Of a DNA stretch of 64,000 nucleotides, positions 1 to 12,718 are shown piece after piece. Under the pieces are notes generated by a model. That model was not told the origin of the DNA, searched no databases, and saw only the letters and a list, made by a program, of their open reading frames with translations. How positions within the stretch are numbered: position 1 is the first letter of the stretch; each line of letters opens with the position of its first letter. Location: assembly GCA_036925085.1 (NCBI GenBank), contig JAUPFP010000044.1:1550001-1614000 (forward strand). The letters are read 5' to 3'. Source of the stretch: Brachycybe producta (Eukaryota > Arthropoda > Diplopoda > Playtdesmida > Andrognathidae). The position numbers and the translations under genes are program-made.

Positions 1-206
1 TTAAACAGATGATATTTTTTAAATTCTTGCCAATAAAAAGTTTATTTTGAAAAACATCAACATGAAAATGTAGAAGTATTGGAAACTAGAATCAATTTTT
101 AAAAAAAAAAATATCGTCTGAATATGCTTTTTAGTGTATTAAGCTGTTATTCTAGTTTCTAAAAGAATAACCAGAGTTTGCAGCGCGTTTGTTTACACCT
201 TAAAAC
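1..206. repeat. Family A fold-back repeat, right half, cut by window edge
   Basis: It has the arm typical of family A: a word close to AAAGTTTATTTTGAAA, then AACATGAAAA, then TTCTAGTTTCTAAAA, then AATAACCAGAGTT, ending in ACACCTTAAAACC. The left half lies outside the window. It sits just downstream of the SLC7A14-like gene. Confidence 0.6.
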
Positions 207-426
207 CAACTCAAAATAAAATCAGCCTCCTTAAATTTATCTTATTTTCTATGAGCCACACATAAATAAAATTTCTGACCAATTGTGTACCGTTTAACAC
301 GAACTAAAAGGAAATAGAATATTTTTTCGTGTTAAATAGTCTGAGACTCTGAATCAAACGTATATTTTGCGTTATCCGATTTTTTTTAGCATTATTCGTT
401 TTCGTGTTAAACTGGTTTCCCGCCAC

Positions 427-443
427 TTTATTTTACCTTTATT
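427..443 (-). terminator. Polyadenylation signals of the SLC7A14-like gene
   Basis: Two AATAAA hexamers on the minus strand (427-432 and 438-443) lie within 30 nt downstream of the TAA stop at 454-456. This would give a very short 3' UTR. Cleavage position is inferred, not seen. Confidence 0.45.
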
Positions 444-453
444 ACGAGTATTT

Positions 454-3400
454 TTACCTTCCAATCAAGATTGTGTCCACTTGTGTCATTCTTTTATTGC
501 TTTGAACACTCTGACTATGGATTGGTAAAACGGATGACAAAAACGGTGCTTTTGGCAATGGTTGCAATTGAATTTTTTCAGTAGGATGTGTCTTTAGAGA
601 CTGTCGAGCGGCAATACTATTCCAAACACCATACGTCGCATAGATACCACTACCTGAAACAGATCGAATTAACAATTATTTGAACAAGAAAAAAACATTT
701 TTTGACAGAATTTTTCTTAAATAGTCTTCAGTTTTAAAGTGCAATCACTTTTCGAATTCTAATTATTCTGTCTTTAATGTGCAAAATAAAAAGAAACTTG
801 AATTTGTTTTAGAAAGTAGAAGGGTAGCACAACCACTTTAAGGTATTTACATGTTGATATCATTCAAAATAAGCTTTTTATGTGAGTTTGAAAATGACTT
901 AACTTTAAGCAGACAATATTTTGTTAATTTGTGTCTCTGAAAAGTTCATTTTAAAAGATATCAACATGAAAATACTATTAAGTTGTGTCTACTTAAATTT
1001 GTGTCCTTTTTAAAAAAGATATCAACATTATTATGATAAAGTAGAAAGTGTTTTAGAAATTAGAAGGGTAGGCCAATCCCTTAAGGGTATTTTAATGGTT
1101 GCTATCTTTCAAAATAAGTTTATTTTGAAAGATAGCAACACGAAAACATTCTTAAGTGCATGAGCTACCCTTCTAGTTTCTAAAACACATTCAAGTTTCT
1201 TTACAGTGTGCACCGGAAAGACAAGAAAAATCAAACAGTTCGAGTGTCGTATAACACTTTAAAACCATCTTAATAATTTGAAACTCAAATATTACAAATA
1301 AGATCAAATTTCTCTCACCAATAAGCATCCAAATCATAAATGGTGCCCATTGCCTCTTGACTGTGTACGTAAAAAGACAAATATTAAGAAACGCTGCAAT
1401 GGAAGGAATCCAAGGCAATAAAGGGACATGAAAAACCCTCGCCGAACAACTTTGACCACTCGGACACGAGGACAAATTCTGCGGCTGACGCAGAATAACA
1501 ATGAGAACCGCAACTGCGATTGTCATCAGCAGACATAAAAGAGTTACAGTGAAGAAATTGCCTTTTTCCAAAGACTCATTTCCAAACACCATAGTCAAAG
1601 AGATTAGAAAAAACGTCGTGGACAAAACGACAACCGAGATACAAACCCTTCGACCGGTTACTGCAGTCGGAAACCGTAACTGACCACTGTCCGATTCGAA
1701 AGAACTCCTCGAACCAAGGCACGTTGTCAATGTGGCCACTCGTATCGTCTCCTTGTATTCGGCCACAATTGCATCGATGTCTGTGTCCGAACTCTCCGAA
1801 TCCACGTTCGTGTCCGCGTTGCTGCTACTCACTGGACTTGTAGGAATGTTTAGAAGAGGAAGGTCAACATTAATTTTGTCCTGGTCATCGGTGTCCGATT
1901 CATCTGTGGCTCTAGTCAACGAATTTTGTTTTACCATCGGAAAGATATTTTGTTTATTAATACGAAATTTTGTTAGTGGTAACCCATTATATTGTGGTGA
2001 GGCAGGATCGGTTTTGGTGCCGGTTGGAGGCACTGCGTTTGTCGTAGAGGTCACGTTTGCCAGCGGAGATGAAGCACGAGATGACGGCATCGAAGACGAT
2101 GTCGTACTCGATGAAGACGCAATCATCATCAGTGGTTTGTACTGCCAGATATCATCAGGTTGATAACGCTGATGAAGGACACAACTACAGACAAGTGTGT
2201 TGATGACAAGTGGTGACAGGGCCATCATTTCTAATAAGGTTGTCATTGGAAAAAACACAGACAAGACAGCAGAAACACCACCAAACACAATTGCAGGCAA
2301 TAAGGATGAGTTTGACGGACGACATTGTCGTACGAGACATCGAAATAGCAAACCGTCGATGCACATCATCGACACGGATGAATAAAGAGTGTACGAGAGG
2401 CTCAGAAGTGTCATTAGTAGGCAGGTGCCCTCACCAAAGGCAATCACATAACGAGCCCAGTTGACATCTCTTAGTTCGAATGCCTCAACTAAAGGAGCAT
2501 TCGATTCTAATTTCCTAGACAATATTAAATTAAACAATTTAAAGAACTTATTAAAAAAATTACCTACAAAAGTTTTAGGATTGGAACACACAAGAACACT
2601 TTTGGTCGTCGATTTTGACTGCAAAATCAAGTCTTTCCATTAAAAATACATTACGATCACATTCAACCACCTGCAACTTCATTCTGCAGTAGAAATCAAC
2701 CACCGACGGTTGTCTGTGTGCCAAAGAGCTTTAAGTTAGCCCATTAGTAAATTTGCATTAAAAAATCCCATCCAAACATTCTTTAAAAGAAAGTTTAAGA
2801 AAAAAAAACTCAAACTTTCCTAGAATATTTCATGACGATATATTTCAAAATAAACTTTGTTTCTGTATGGAGGAGAGCGTTTATACACTTTCAAAGCAGC
2901 ATACCTACGGTGAAGCATGAGTGTCAGCACGGTGGCCACTGCAAAGTAAATGATGAAACACAATGTTAGAGTAATTCCCATTGCAAGAGGCACATTTCTA
3001 TCCGGCCTTTTGATCACGTTCATTTTAGAACCCATCGCATAATGTGCAGAAAATGCATAAATACAAATTGCTGCACCTGAAAGCAACTTTAAAAAATGCA
3101 AAAAAAAAAAATACATTAAAAATAGATTATAATTTCAACAACTAAAAAAATGTTATTTAGGGGATTGAACATACTGACCCACTTTTGGTAGTCGATTTCG
3201 ACTGCAAAATGAAGTCGGGTTGTTGCCAAAACCGAACACTTCGAATCTTTTCATAAAAATATATTTCATCCACATTGCAACCGCAGCCGAACCACCTCCA
3301 ACTTCATTTTGCAGTTGAAATCGACCACTAAAAGTGGTCTGTATGTGCCAATGGTCTTACTCCAGAAGACTCGTTGAGCAAGAACCCATTGGTGGTCGTC

Positions 3401-6400
3401 CAACCACGAGAATCAAGGTGTCGCGCACCGATGACTACAAACAAAGCTGCGACACAAAGAGTTCCACCACAAAGAAAAAATCCCAAACGTCTGGACCATT
3501 TAATCCAAACTCCAAAAAGTAGAGCACTAAGTGCCACGAAAAAAAAGGCCACGAAATCAAGACGTGTGTTTAGAAACGCAATGCCATCTGTTCTCTCGAT
3601 CCAGAACGCCCTTATCTGATGACCACATATGTAGTCCAAAAGTGAACTCAATGCTCTTCCGGTGGCAGCCATCGCACTCACATGTTGAATTAATAGACAC
3701 CAACCGACAATGAACGCTGGAAGTTCACCGACACTTTGATAGAAACAAGAGTAGACAGAATCACTCGCTTCTGTTTGTCTTGTTTCAAGTTCTGCATAGC
3801 AAAGACCTAAAATTATAATAATTTTAAATTAAAAAAAAACATAATTGAATTTGAGCTAATCTTACACATGAGCGACTTTTTGTCGCACTGTCGCAACAAC
3901 GAAAGGATGTACAAAAATGAAAAACATTGTTTTAAATGGCACAAGACAGATAACGTGTGGCAGTTTTTAACTGCGTGTAACTTAGTTTCAAAAGGTATTT
4001 TGCAGGCAAGCAAAAGAAAGCCACCAAAGTTCAACATGCAAATTTGCAAAAGTGCATTGTCAAAACTACGAATTATGAACACTACCGAAATCCCCAATGT
4101 GCCCTAATGCAATTTTAAAAATACATTGTCAAAAAAAAATCTATGAATCTCATAAAACAATAGATTTTTTCTTAACTAAAGTTCATTGGAGGTGAATGCT
4201 ATTGTGGAATAAATAACCTATAGGTGACAGGTTCATTGCTTACATAATGTATAGGTCTTCGTTTGTAATTACATGAAAAATGTTTCAAAAATAAAATGTA
4301 GATGTGGATTAACAGTGAAGTCTGCAAGACAAGAATGTCTTCATTTGCTGGGTGCAAAACGCGCCTTAAAAGTTAGACCGATTTCAGAGTGGACGCGGTT
4401 AAGGTGTTTGTAATACTTTCTATAATCTATATGCTCATGAGTAGTGAATTTTTGTAATTAAATTACTTTTTCGTGTGTAATATATATATAAAAATCACAT
4501 GAAATTCAAGTTATTTATATATCACCCACACCCAGAAATGTTTGTCGTTGCCATTACCCAAAATTCTCATTTATTGTCTACCTATACACTTTATCAGTGC
4601 CGCAACTAGGATTTGTGTGCCCGGAGACGACATTACTGTGAACGCCCCTTACCTCCCTAAAGGCTACTCAGACAAATTTGAGTCGTTTGTATAGTGTGAA
4701 TAAATGTGAATTTTTATTCTTGCAAGTGAATTAGCTTAAAATAAAAAACTACTCTATTTTCTTTAGTAGGCATTGCTTATAGCAGTGCTTATTGCACTTT
4801 TTGTAAATTTTGCAAATTGTACGACGGATTTACTAGTGTGAATAATTTATACACCACATGAAAACTTCTAAATTAATGTGCAATAAGCAAAATAGAGGAA
4901 AATAGTGGAAAAAAGTAGAATTTCAAAATTTATAAGCCTTTTTAAATTTTTAAACATTTGGCGCCTCTGTTTGATGGCGCCCGGAAATTAACTTTCCTCC
5001 ATCCTCCTTGTTGTTGCGCCACAGCACTTTATTTAGTTTCCAATAACTGTTACCGATGTCTTGCAAAACTTATTGTAATTTTGTTTCGAGCAAGATTACA
5101 TGGACACCAAGTGACCATAAAACAAAATGAAATGTTCAACAAATATTTAAACAAAATGTCTTTCTTGACGTTGAAACAATATTGGAAAAAAAACATAAGA
5201 CATATTTTAAACAACAACAACAAAAACAAAGACATTTTGCCTCATTCAATGAAAACAAATTGGCCAAAAGGCAATTTGAAATCCAATTTATAAAAGTTGA
5301 TACGCAAAGTAATTTGGAAATAGTATACAAGAATATAAAAACTGAAGTCCTTGTTGTAAAAGGCACTCTTTTTATATAAAGTTTACTTTCAAAAAGCCAA
5401 TCAAAATGCATGCATTTTATATACAACAGTATATAGAGATATAATAATCTAGTTTGCTTGCAAGTTTTTAAGGTAAAAATAAAGGCATAGGGCCTTAGAA
5501 AATAAACTCATTTTCCATTTTTGTGTTTTGGGCAAACGCCAGATGAAATAAAATATAACTTATTTGAAAAGGTAATGTGTAATTTAGGGCTGATATGACA
5601 CCACAGAGACAAATATGAGACAAAACCTGATAAAAATGAACACTAGTATGCAAATAAGGATTCAAAAAAACTTTCTATAATGAGATTTTCATTTGCTTCC
5701 AGCTATTTAAAATGACTTTTAAGTCACTAAGAGCAATGCAAATTCCACTATAATGGAAACTCTCTTTTTTTCTCTAATCATCATAGGAATTAAATTTGAC
5801 TGTAAATAAGAATTATACTTATAAATAATTTACGATTACAGTTAAACTAAAAATGCCCTTTTAAGCATTCACAAAATTTAATTTAATAACATTCTGAAAT
5901 GTGTTTGCATATTTTTACAACTAACATTAAGGTGGTTTTTAAAGTGCAAACCGCCTCTCGAACTCGTGATTATTTTGTTTTTCACAATGTGTTTTAGAAA
6001 CTAGAAGGGTAAGTGGACAATATTGTTCTATTTTTTGTCTGATAAAAACTTTATTTTAAAAGATATCAACATGAAAATACCCTTAAGTGATTGAGCTACT
6101 CTTCTAGTTTTCAAAACACTTTAATGTTTTCTAAATTTTGCATCTAAAAAACAAAGATTTATTAGCACCTTGCTATCTTTAAAATTAATTTTTTAGCCAA
6201 GTATAAATTCGTCAATTTGGGCTAAAAAAATCCCCCAGAAAATCATTCAATTATGATCAATAAAAATTTTGGTCATTTTCAAAATGTCATAAAAAGTTAT
6301 TTTTTTAAAGAAAATATTAAATTGAAAATACTTTTACGTGGTTCAGTTACCTTTCTAGTTTCTAAAAAACACTTTCAATGTATTTTAAAAGTTATTCTCA

Positions 6401-9400
6401 AAATGCAGAATAAGGACAGAATTCTAAAAGCTGACAAAACAAAAGTGACTTCGATTTTTGAAATAAGATCAAGGTTTTTCGTCAAGTAGAACAAGAAAAA
6501 CCTTAAATTGGCGGCTAAAATGAAGAACAAATTCAAGGCCATATATGATTTTAAAAAAAACTTGCAAAAACATTCTCTTCGATCGAACATTTATTACGGT
6601 GATCAAGTAAAATTTGTGACAAATTTAGAAAAAAAAAATTGAAAAAAGTAGCCAAATTATTACATCCGTTGGCAAAAATTTCTACACTGAATTTCATATC
6701 GCAAAATATACAAAATCGATTTTTTTTTTGGTTTTGTTTTCAAATTTATATTTAAAAAACAGGAAATATCAACGGTATCATTTGAATTTTTTTCATTTTT
6801 GTCGACATTTTATCAAATGATATTTTTCTGTGCTTATCGAAGTCAAACATTTTCAATTTCATTTTTCCACTACGCTCGTAAATTGCAAAATAGATTTTTT
6901 GTTGGAATTTAATAATTTATTAGCCACACAAACATGAGGTTGAAATATGTTTTTTATGTTACGTCAAGGTGATTCAATAGCAAAAATATGAGTCATAATA
7001 ACATACAGAAAAAAAAGTAACACATTTTGGCTTGAAAATCTAAACGCCTCTTAGACTCTGATTAATCTTATATTCAGGAGCGAAATTAAGTGCAGATCAA
7101 TCACTTAAGGGTATTTTCATATTGATATCTTTTAAAATTACATTTTTATGTAAGTTTGAAATTCATCCCAACTTTGAACAGACGACACTTAACAAACGAT
7201 ATTTTTTTAATTAATGTCTAAGTAAAAAGTTTATTTTGAAAGATACCAACATGTAAAATATCCTTTATATTATTGGTTGAGCTAACCTTTTAGTTTATAA
7301 AACATTTTCTAGTTTCTTCTGAAATGTAAACGTTCCTCGAACACTGGTTAATCTTATTTTCAGGAGTAAAATTAAGAGAAACTTGAAAATGTTTTAGAAA
7401 CTAGAAGGGTAACTTAATCACTTAGGGTATTTTTATGTTGATATTTTTTAAAATAAACTTTTGTAAACAGACAAAATTAAAAAAAAAACATCTTTTTAAA
7501 ATGAGGTCATTTTAAAATTCACATTTCAAAATCTTATTTTAAAATTCTGCGTTTTAGAAGCAAATGCTAGAAAGAAATGGGACAGTGTGTTAAAAACTAG
7601 AAGGGTACCTGAATCACTACATGGTATTTTCATGATGATATAATTTTAAAATAAGCTTTTTATGTCAGTTAGAAAATAATCCAATCCAGCAGAAGATATT
7701 TTTAAAAATGCTGTCTATAAAAAGTTCATTTTTGAAGATATTAACAGTGATTCAGTTACCCGTTCTAGTTTCTAGCACACTTTCAATTTCTCTCTAGTGT
7801 TGCTCCTGAAATGGCAAAATAAAACTTTAAAGAAAATTTCTGAAATAATTTAAGAATCATTTCTATCTTAATTAATAGTCAAGAACTTTAAATTTTAAAT
7901 TTAAGCCGTATTATAGATAATAACTTTTAGTATTGTGCTATTTTTCATCATCATCATCATCAATACGCTTTTCTAATTGATTTTTATTAAAAATTAAACC
8001 TATAATTAATTATGTCTGCACATTGAATTAAAAAGAACTCAGTATGAGAGGTAGTCAAGTGATAAGTGGATTAATTTCCAGGTAGGGGTTCTCAATAGAA
8101 GAGAAAAAAATAATGTCAGAGCTCTGTTGAATTAATATATACCGTTGTAATTCTACATTTTCTACAATAAAATATCGATTCGAATTAAAATGTCGTTAAT
8201 TTCTGAACCTAGACCTACATTCGAAAAATGCTCACAAATGTCACCATTACTAATGTAGTACGGTATTATTATTATTGATTGATTGATTGAAGACAAAATT
8301 CATTAATTTACGCGTTTAATCATTTGAAAAGATCAAAAAGCAATGAAGAAATTGAAACAATAAAATTGTCTCTACGTTTTTTGTTTATCAAAATAGAAAT
8401 TATCGCAGGCCTCTCTCTCTCTCTCTATTTCCTTTCATGAAACTTCAAAATTTGAAAACAGGAATATTCTGTGTTTATCATGACATAAACACAATTTAAA
8501 AATTACTAATTAAAATTATAATAATAAAATAAATAATAAATAATTATAAATTTTTAAAAAAATAATTAGGAATCGGATTTTCATGCAATAGCAAGCCATA
8601 TGTTTCTCAATTTGTGGCCCAAGTGCCAATTATGAACTTAATCACCATCATCATCATTAGAACAAATGCAATTATGCTTTTTCTAATCAAAAAGGTTAGT
8701 TAGAGGTCTGAGGCCTTATTTACAGAAATGGAATAAGACAGTCAAATGACAGTAAATGGTCATATCTAGCTCATAAACTTATAATTACAATAACAAAAGC
8801 GAATTACAAAATATTATTACGTATTTTCATATGACTACCATTGACTGGTGTACAGACTAATATGACAGTCATAAAATAAGAGAACACAAGTAGTGGCATC
8901 ATACGGTATGACTATTATAATTTTATGACTTTTTCTGTAATGAGGCCTCTGGTTATTACTATCAGTTCTCAATTAAGAATTTTGTCTATAAAAGGGTTAT
9001 TTTGAATAATATAAACATGAAAATACTATTAAGTGATTCAGATACCATTCTAGTTTCTAACACACTTTCAAACTCTCTTTAGTGTTGCTCCTGAAACGCA
9101 GAATAACTAGAGTTCTGCTTAAAGTTGGGTGTTATTTTCAAACTAAAATAACAGCTTATTTTAAAATACTGTACATGTATAATTGTATATCTTACCCTTC
9201 CAGTTTCTAAAACCCTTTCTACTTAATCATAATTTTGCTTTTAAAAGACAGAATTAGTAAATTATGAAAATCAGCTGTTCTGTTCATAAACCATCTTAAA
9301 ATAAATAACTGTTATGCTATTTTAAGGGTCCATTTTTATGTTAACAACAAATGAAGTTCTGAAAATTTAAAAAAAAAACACTAAAACAAATGAAAAATAA

Positions 9401-9900
9401 CAACAAAATTAAATTTAAACCTAAAATCTTACAATATATTTATTTTGTGTTAAAAATCTATATTTACCAGACAATAAGCTGGTGACAGCAGCAATAATAA
9501 TGGAAGATATTATTGCAGGTCCAGCAATATCATTGGCCACATGTCCTGCAATGACCAATACACCAAGACCTAAAACTCCAGCCATACCGCAAGAAACCAA
9601 CTGCAACATATTCGCCGTACTTCGACAATTATTATAATTTGACTGCATATAATTAAAATTATTATTATTATTATTTCTGTTGCATCCGTTAGATGATGAA
9701 CCAACAGATTGTCTCCTATGAGAAGGAGGAGGAGGAGGAGAAGGACCACCAAATCCATAAGGAGTTTCATAGTCCGTATCACAGTGTCGTTTCAAGCGGA
9801 AAAAGTTGTGGCACGCTCGAGTAATCGTAACTCTTCCGAAATGAGTAGAAGACCACGAGCCGACGTGACCACTGTCACAGTTTGTCCAACGTGTGGCCAT
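454..9900 (-). CDS. SLC7A14: SLC7A14-like cationic amino acid transporter family protein, 818 aa, 5 coding exons
   Basis: Multi-pass membrane protein of the APC/CAT family. Coding exons (minus): 9468-9900, 3361-3806, 2905-3086, 1319-2514 and 454-653. All junctions are GT-AG with matching phases, and the sum is 2457 nt. Residues 1-95 are a cytosolic head with a Pro run and an Asn run. TM1 begins near residue 105. Exon 2 holds CYAELETRQTEASDS and ALSSLLDYICGH, which resemble SLC7A14 (ALSSMFDS) more than CAT1. Exon 4 holds MMCIDGLLFR, EMMALSP and RYQPDD, a Ser-rich acidic loop of about 150 residues, and the last membrane segments. Exon 5 has YGVWNS, matching YGIWNS in SLC7A14. Key transporter motifs are altered: TM1 reads GMAGVLGLG, and TM6 reads YAFSAHYAMGSKM in place of YAF(V/I)GFD..A..GEE. 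Amino acid transport is therefore doubtful; a lysosomal role as for vertebrate SLC7A14 is inference. The start ATG directly follows a possible 3' splice site, so an upstream 5' UTR exon is likely. Confidence 0.87.
731..1275. repeat. Two family A fold-back copies filling SLC7A14-like intron 4
   Basis: The first copy (731-989) has the left end, arm and centre. The second (about 1043-1275) is a compact hairpin. Its arms meet at 1118/1119, where GCTATCTTTCAAAATAAG is followed directly by its near-perfect reverse complement. They occupy most of intron 4 (654-1318). Confidence 0.75.
2590..2742. repeat. Family C fold-back element in SLC7A14-like intron 3
   Basis: Inverted arms: ACTTTTGGTCGTCGATTTTG followed by ACTGCAAAAT on the left, and the complementary CTGCAGTAGAAATCAACCAC then GTGTGCCAAAG on the right. 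Family C is recognised by these words plus a terminus like GGACCNTTGGCACACA. Confidence 0.65.
3172..3357. repeat. Family C fold-back element abutting the donor of SLC7A14-like exon 2
   Basis: The left arm is CCACTTTTGGTAGTCGATTT with TGCAAAATGAAGTCG. The right arm is its inverse, ending in GTGCCAATGGTCT. The minus-strand donor GTAAGA (3360-3355) overlaps the element's outer end, so the element starts at about intron position +4 or +5. Confidence 0.65.
5927..6150. repeat. Family A fold-back copy (SLC7A14-like intron 1)
   Basis: Starts with the family terminus TTAAGGTGGTTTTTAAAGTG. It has a TTTTAGAAACTAGAAGGGTA arm and the inverted arm after a short centre. A right-half copy lies at about 6279-6430. 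The 5.7-kb intron 1 (3807-9467) otherwise holds AT-rich sequence without recognisable coding. Confidence 0.7.
7030..7825. repeat. Run of three family A copies
   Basis: A full but diverged copy (about 7030-7335), a left half (about 7320-7475) and a further two-armed copy (about 7545-7825). Each shows the AAACTAGAAGGGTA or complementary TTCTAGTTT(A/C)TA words around an AAAATAA..TTATTTT centre. Confidence 0.65.
8560..9303. repeat. Nested block: family E inside family D, followed by family A right halves
   Basis: Family D begins near 8560 (GGATTTTCATGCAATAGCAA, TGTGGCCCAAGTGCC) and reaches GTTAGAGG. It resumes after 8949 with TTATTACTATCAGTT, as in the uninterrupted D copy at 10540-10848. Between them, 8709-8949 is a complete family E element with inverted ends TGAGGCCT..TTACAGAAA and TTTCTGTAATGAGGCCTC. 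Two family A right halves follow (8976-9117 and 9117-9303). Confidence 0.65.
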
Positions 9901-10539
9901 TCTAATAAATATATATATATATTAATTATTATATTTAAATTTCAATAATTACTCTGCAAGCTGCCCAGAAAGGCCCTTTTTTTAGTTAATAAAAAATTAA
10001 TAATTTCATATTTTTGTTTGCATTAATAAATGCTAAGATTTTTTTTTTCTCCATCTCGAGGAAACATCTGCAATGACAAAAAAAAGGCCTTTTGTGGTTG
10101 GAAAAGCGGGAATCTTTCTCGAGGTTCCGTTCCCTCCTTACTTCCTCCTCTTTCCTCCTGACTCCTTTTTTTTTTGTTTCCTTTTTCAACCCATCAACCG
10201 ATTGATCCGTTTTCCAGCAAAAACTGCATACGTGGTACAAACAACGACAAACCGACGACTATTATATAAATAAAGCATGGGAAAAGAGGAGAAAAAGCTC
10301 CAGCACTTTATAGATGGAGCCAGCAATCCACAATTCCATCAGAAACTCTCGGAAGTTGCACAGAGGCCTATAATAAATGAAGCAAACTCTTGTTATTTCT
10401 CTGAAATAGATTATCAATATTATCAATATGGATTTCTTTATAGTGTTTTGCATGCAAATAGACAAACAAGCAAGTAAAATTACTTTCTCCCTTCCAAAAA
10501 AAAAAATATTTGCAAAAATGCCTTCAAATAATTAGATGA

Positions 10540-10848
10540 TTAGGGCTCGGATTTTTATGCAATATCAAGTAGATCTTTCTCAATTTGTGGCCACAAGTGC
10601 CAATTGTTGTAGTAATTATCATCATCATTTAGTGCAACTGCAATTATGCTTTTTCTAATCAAAAAAGGCTTGTTAGAGGCCATATGTCTTCGTTACTATT
10701 AGTTATCAACTGCAGTTCTAGCCTCTAACATGTGTTTTTGATTGAATAAAAATCCTAATTGTTGGGGGATTGTTACTTCACATTTGGCACTTGGCCACAG
10801 ATTGAGAAACATTTGCTTTATAATGCATAAAAATTCGAGCTCTAAAAA
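10540..10848. repeat. Family D fold-back element, complete
   Basis: Left end reads TTAGGGCTCGGATTTTTATG, then CTCAATTTGTGGCCACAAGTG. Right end is the inverse: TTGGCACTTGGCCACAGATT and TGCATAAAAATTCGAGCTCT. The centre contains inverted GTTAGAGGC / GCCTCTAAC. No coding capacity. Other copies: 8560-8708 (interrupted), 10995-11112 (fragment) and 40858-41150. Confidence 0.7.
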
Positions 10849-12718
10849 TAATAATTAATTAAAAATTATAATAATTAAATAAATTAAAATAAGTAATGTT
10901 AAAAACATCTAATAATAAAATAAATTAAAAATTAGTAAGAAAGTTTTTAAGATTAAATTAGTTATAATTATTTTTATTTACATGTACAAAATTATGGAAT
11001 TTTAATATTTTTTTTAGAAATAGTTTTACTTTTACTACATTTCACAACTGGCACTTGGGCCATAAATTGAGGATCATCATGTTTGATATTGCATAAAATC
11101 CTAGCTCTAGTAATGATGCATTCAGATTACACAATAGCTTTACATGATGGAAGATTACTTATATTTTTTTTTTAAATTAGTGTTTACATTTATATTTTGA
11201 AGTTTTTATTTTGTTTGATAAATGTGACTGACATTTCATTTATACCGTTTTTTTTTTTCAAAACCGTATTACAACTAAAATATTTCTTTTTCCTTTTGAA
11301 TAATAAATTTGTTGATCTATTTTATAAATATATATAAAATATAGATAAACATAATAAAATACTGCAATGGGCCAGAAATGCTCCTTAAAGGGCTTAAAGG
11401 GTCTTAAAATAGAAATCATGCTTGAAAACACTTCAATAACAACAAAAACGCTAAACGTTCGATTTGTAGAATTTTGAAATATTTCTATAGACCGGACTTG
11501 GTTCAGTGATAAAGAGCTGAATCAAATTTCAAACATCCTTTTTTTTTGGTATATTTATACCAAAAAAAAACATTTAGAAAAGAAAGTGACAATCAATATA
11601 GTCTTTTAAGCCTTTATGACAAAAGTTGTCTAGACTTTGAAGATAAAACTAACCATAAAACGGGAAAAATAAACTAAAGAATTTTGTTCTTGTTGTTTAT
11701 TCATTGTATAAACATGCTTTTAAATAAAACCATTATTTGTAGAGTTAATTAAATTATATTGGAAACAGTTTTAATTCGAAATGAACAGAACAAGAATATT
11801 TTTTTCATGTTAAAAAAAAAGGAATTTTATCCTATTCTAAGAGCCTGGAGAGAAAATATATTTCGTGTTAAACGATTTTCACTGTTTGCTAATGTTATTT
11901 CACTTACTGTATATGACAATACACGTAAATCTTTTCACCTAATGGGCATTACTTTAAATAATGTTCTTCTAATACACACATGTATCTAAAATGCATCTAA
12001 AAACATTGCCTAAAATCGTTCACCTAAAGTATTTTCTCAAATAAAAATTATTCCCTAAAGTTTGTTTTCCAATAAAATATTTTTCGCCTAAACTCTTTCT
12101 TCCAAAAAAATTCACTTAAATTAACCACAAAATATTAATAATTATCAAATCAAACTAAAAATGAATGTTAAGAAGAACGTGTTCCAAGACTGATTAACTT
12201 ATTTTAATCATAATTATGCATACAAATTATTTAAATTATAAGAGCAGTAAATAATATTTCAATTAAAATGTGTTTTAATATAAAGGTTCAACACATGTGT
12301 CATTTTTTCTCTTCAAAGAAAAAACTTCCTCAAACATAAAATAATAACAGGATCCTGGTTGTTAAAAAAAACCCAGAACAATAAATAGTCAGGTGGACAA
12401 CTGTTCAAATTGTACAAGAATTGTAAAGTCCTACCAATGAGACACAGGTGTCTCACAAATTTATGATATCATCAATACGAAGAAGCAATAACCTTTCTGT
12501 TAGACTTACAGACAAAAGTTTTTACATTTTACAAAAAAAAAATGTAGGTCCCTATGAAATATGAAAACTTTGACTGTAACTAAAATTAAGTATTGCTTCT
12601 TCTAGTATCAAGGTAGAAAGAAAAAAAAATTAATCAATTTAGATCAATGTATTACATATTGGACATTATTACAAAATATGTTTAAATATGTTTTCCTTTG
12701 AGTTCAGAAGCAACATTA

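Noticed and set aside
3813-4107. Frames of 79-94 codons on both strands upstream of SLC7A14-like exon 2
   Set aside because: The exon 2 acceptor is clear at 3807-3808 and joins in phase to exon 1 at 9468. These frames show no family resemblance and lie within the intron.
4597-4985. Possible ends of an old element (GCCGCAACTAGG on the left, GATGGCGCCCGG on the right)
   Set aside because: The left end resembles ACAGGGCCGTAACTAGGG near 19886, but no convincing inverted or direct ends could be paired.
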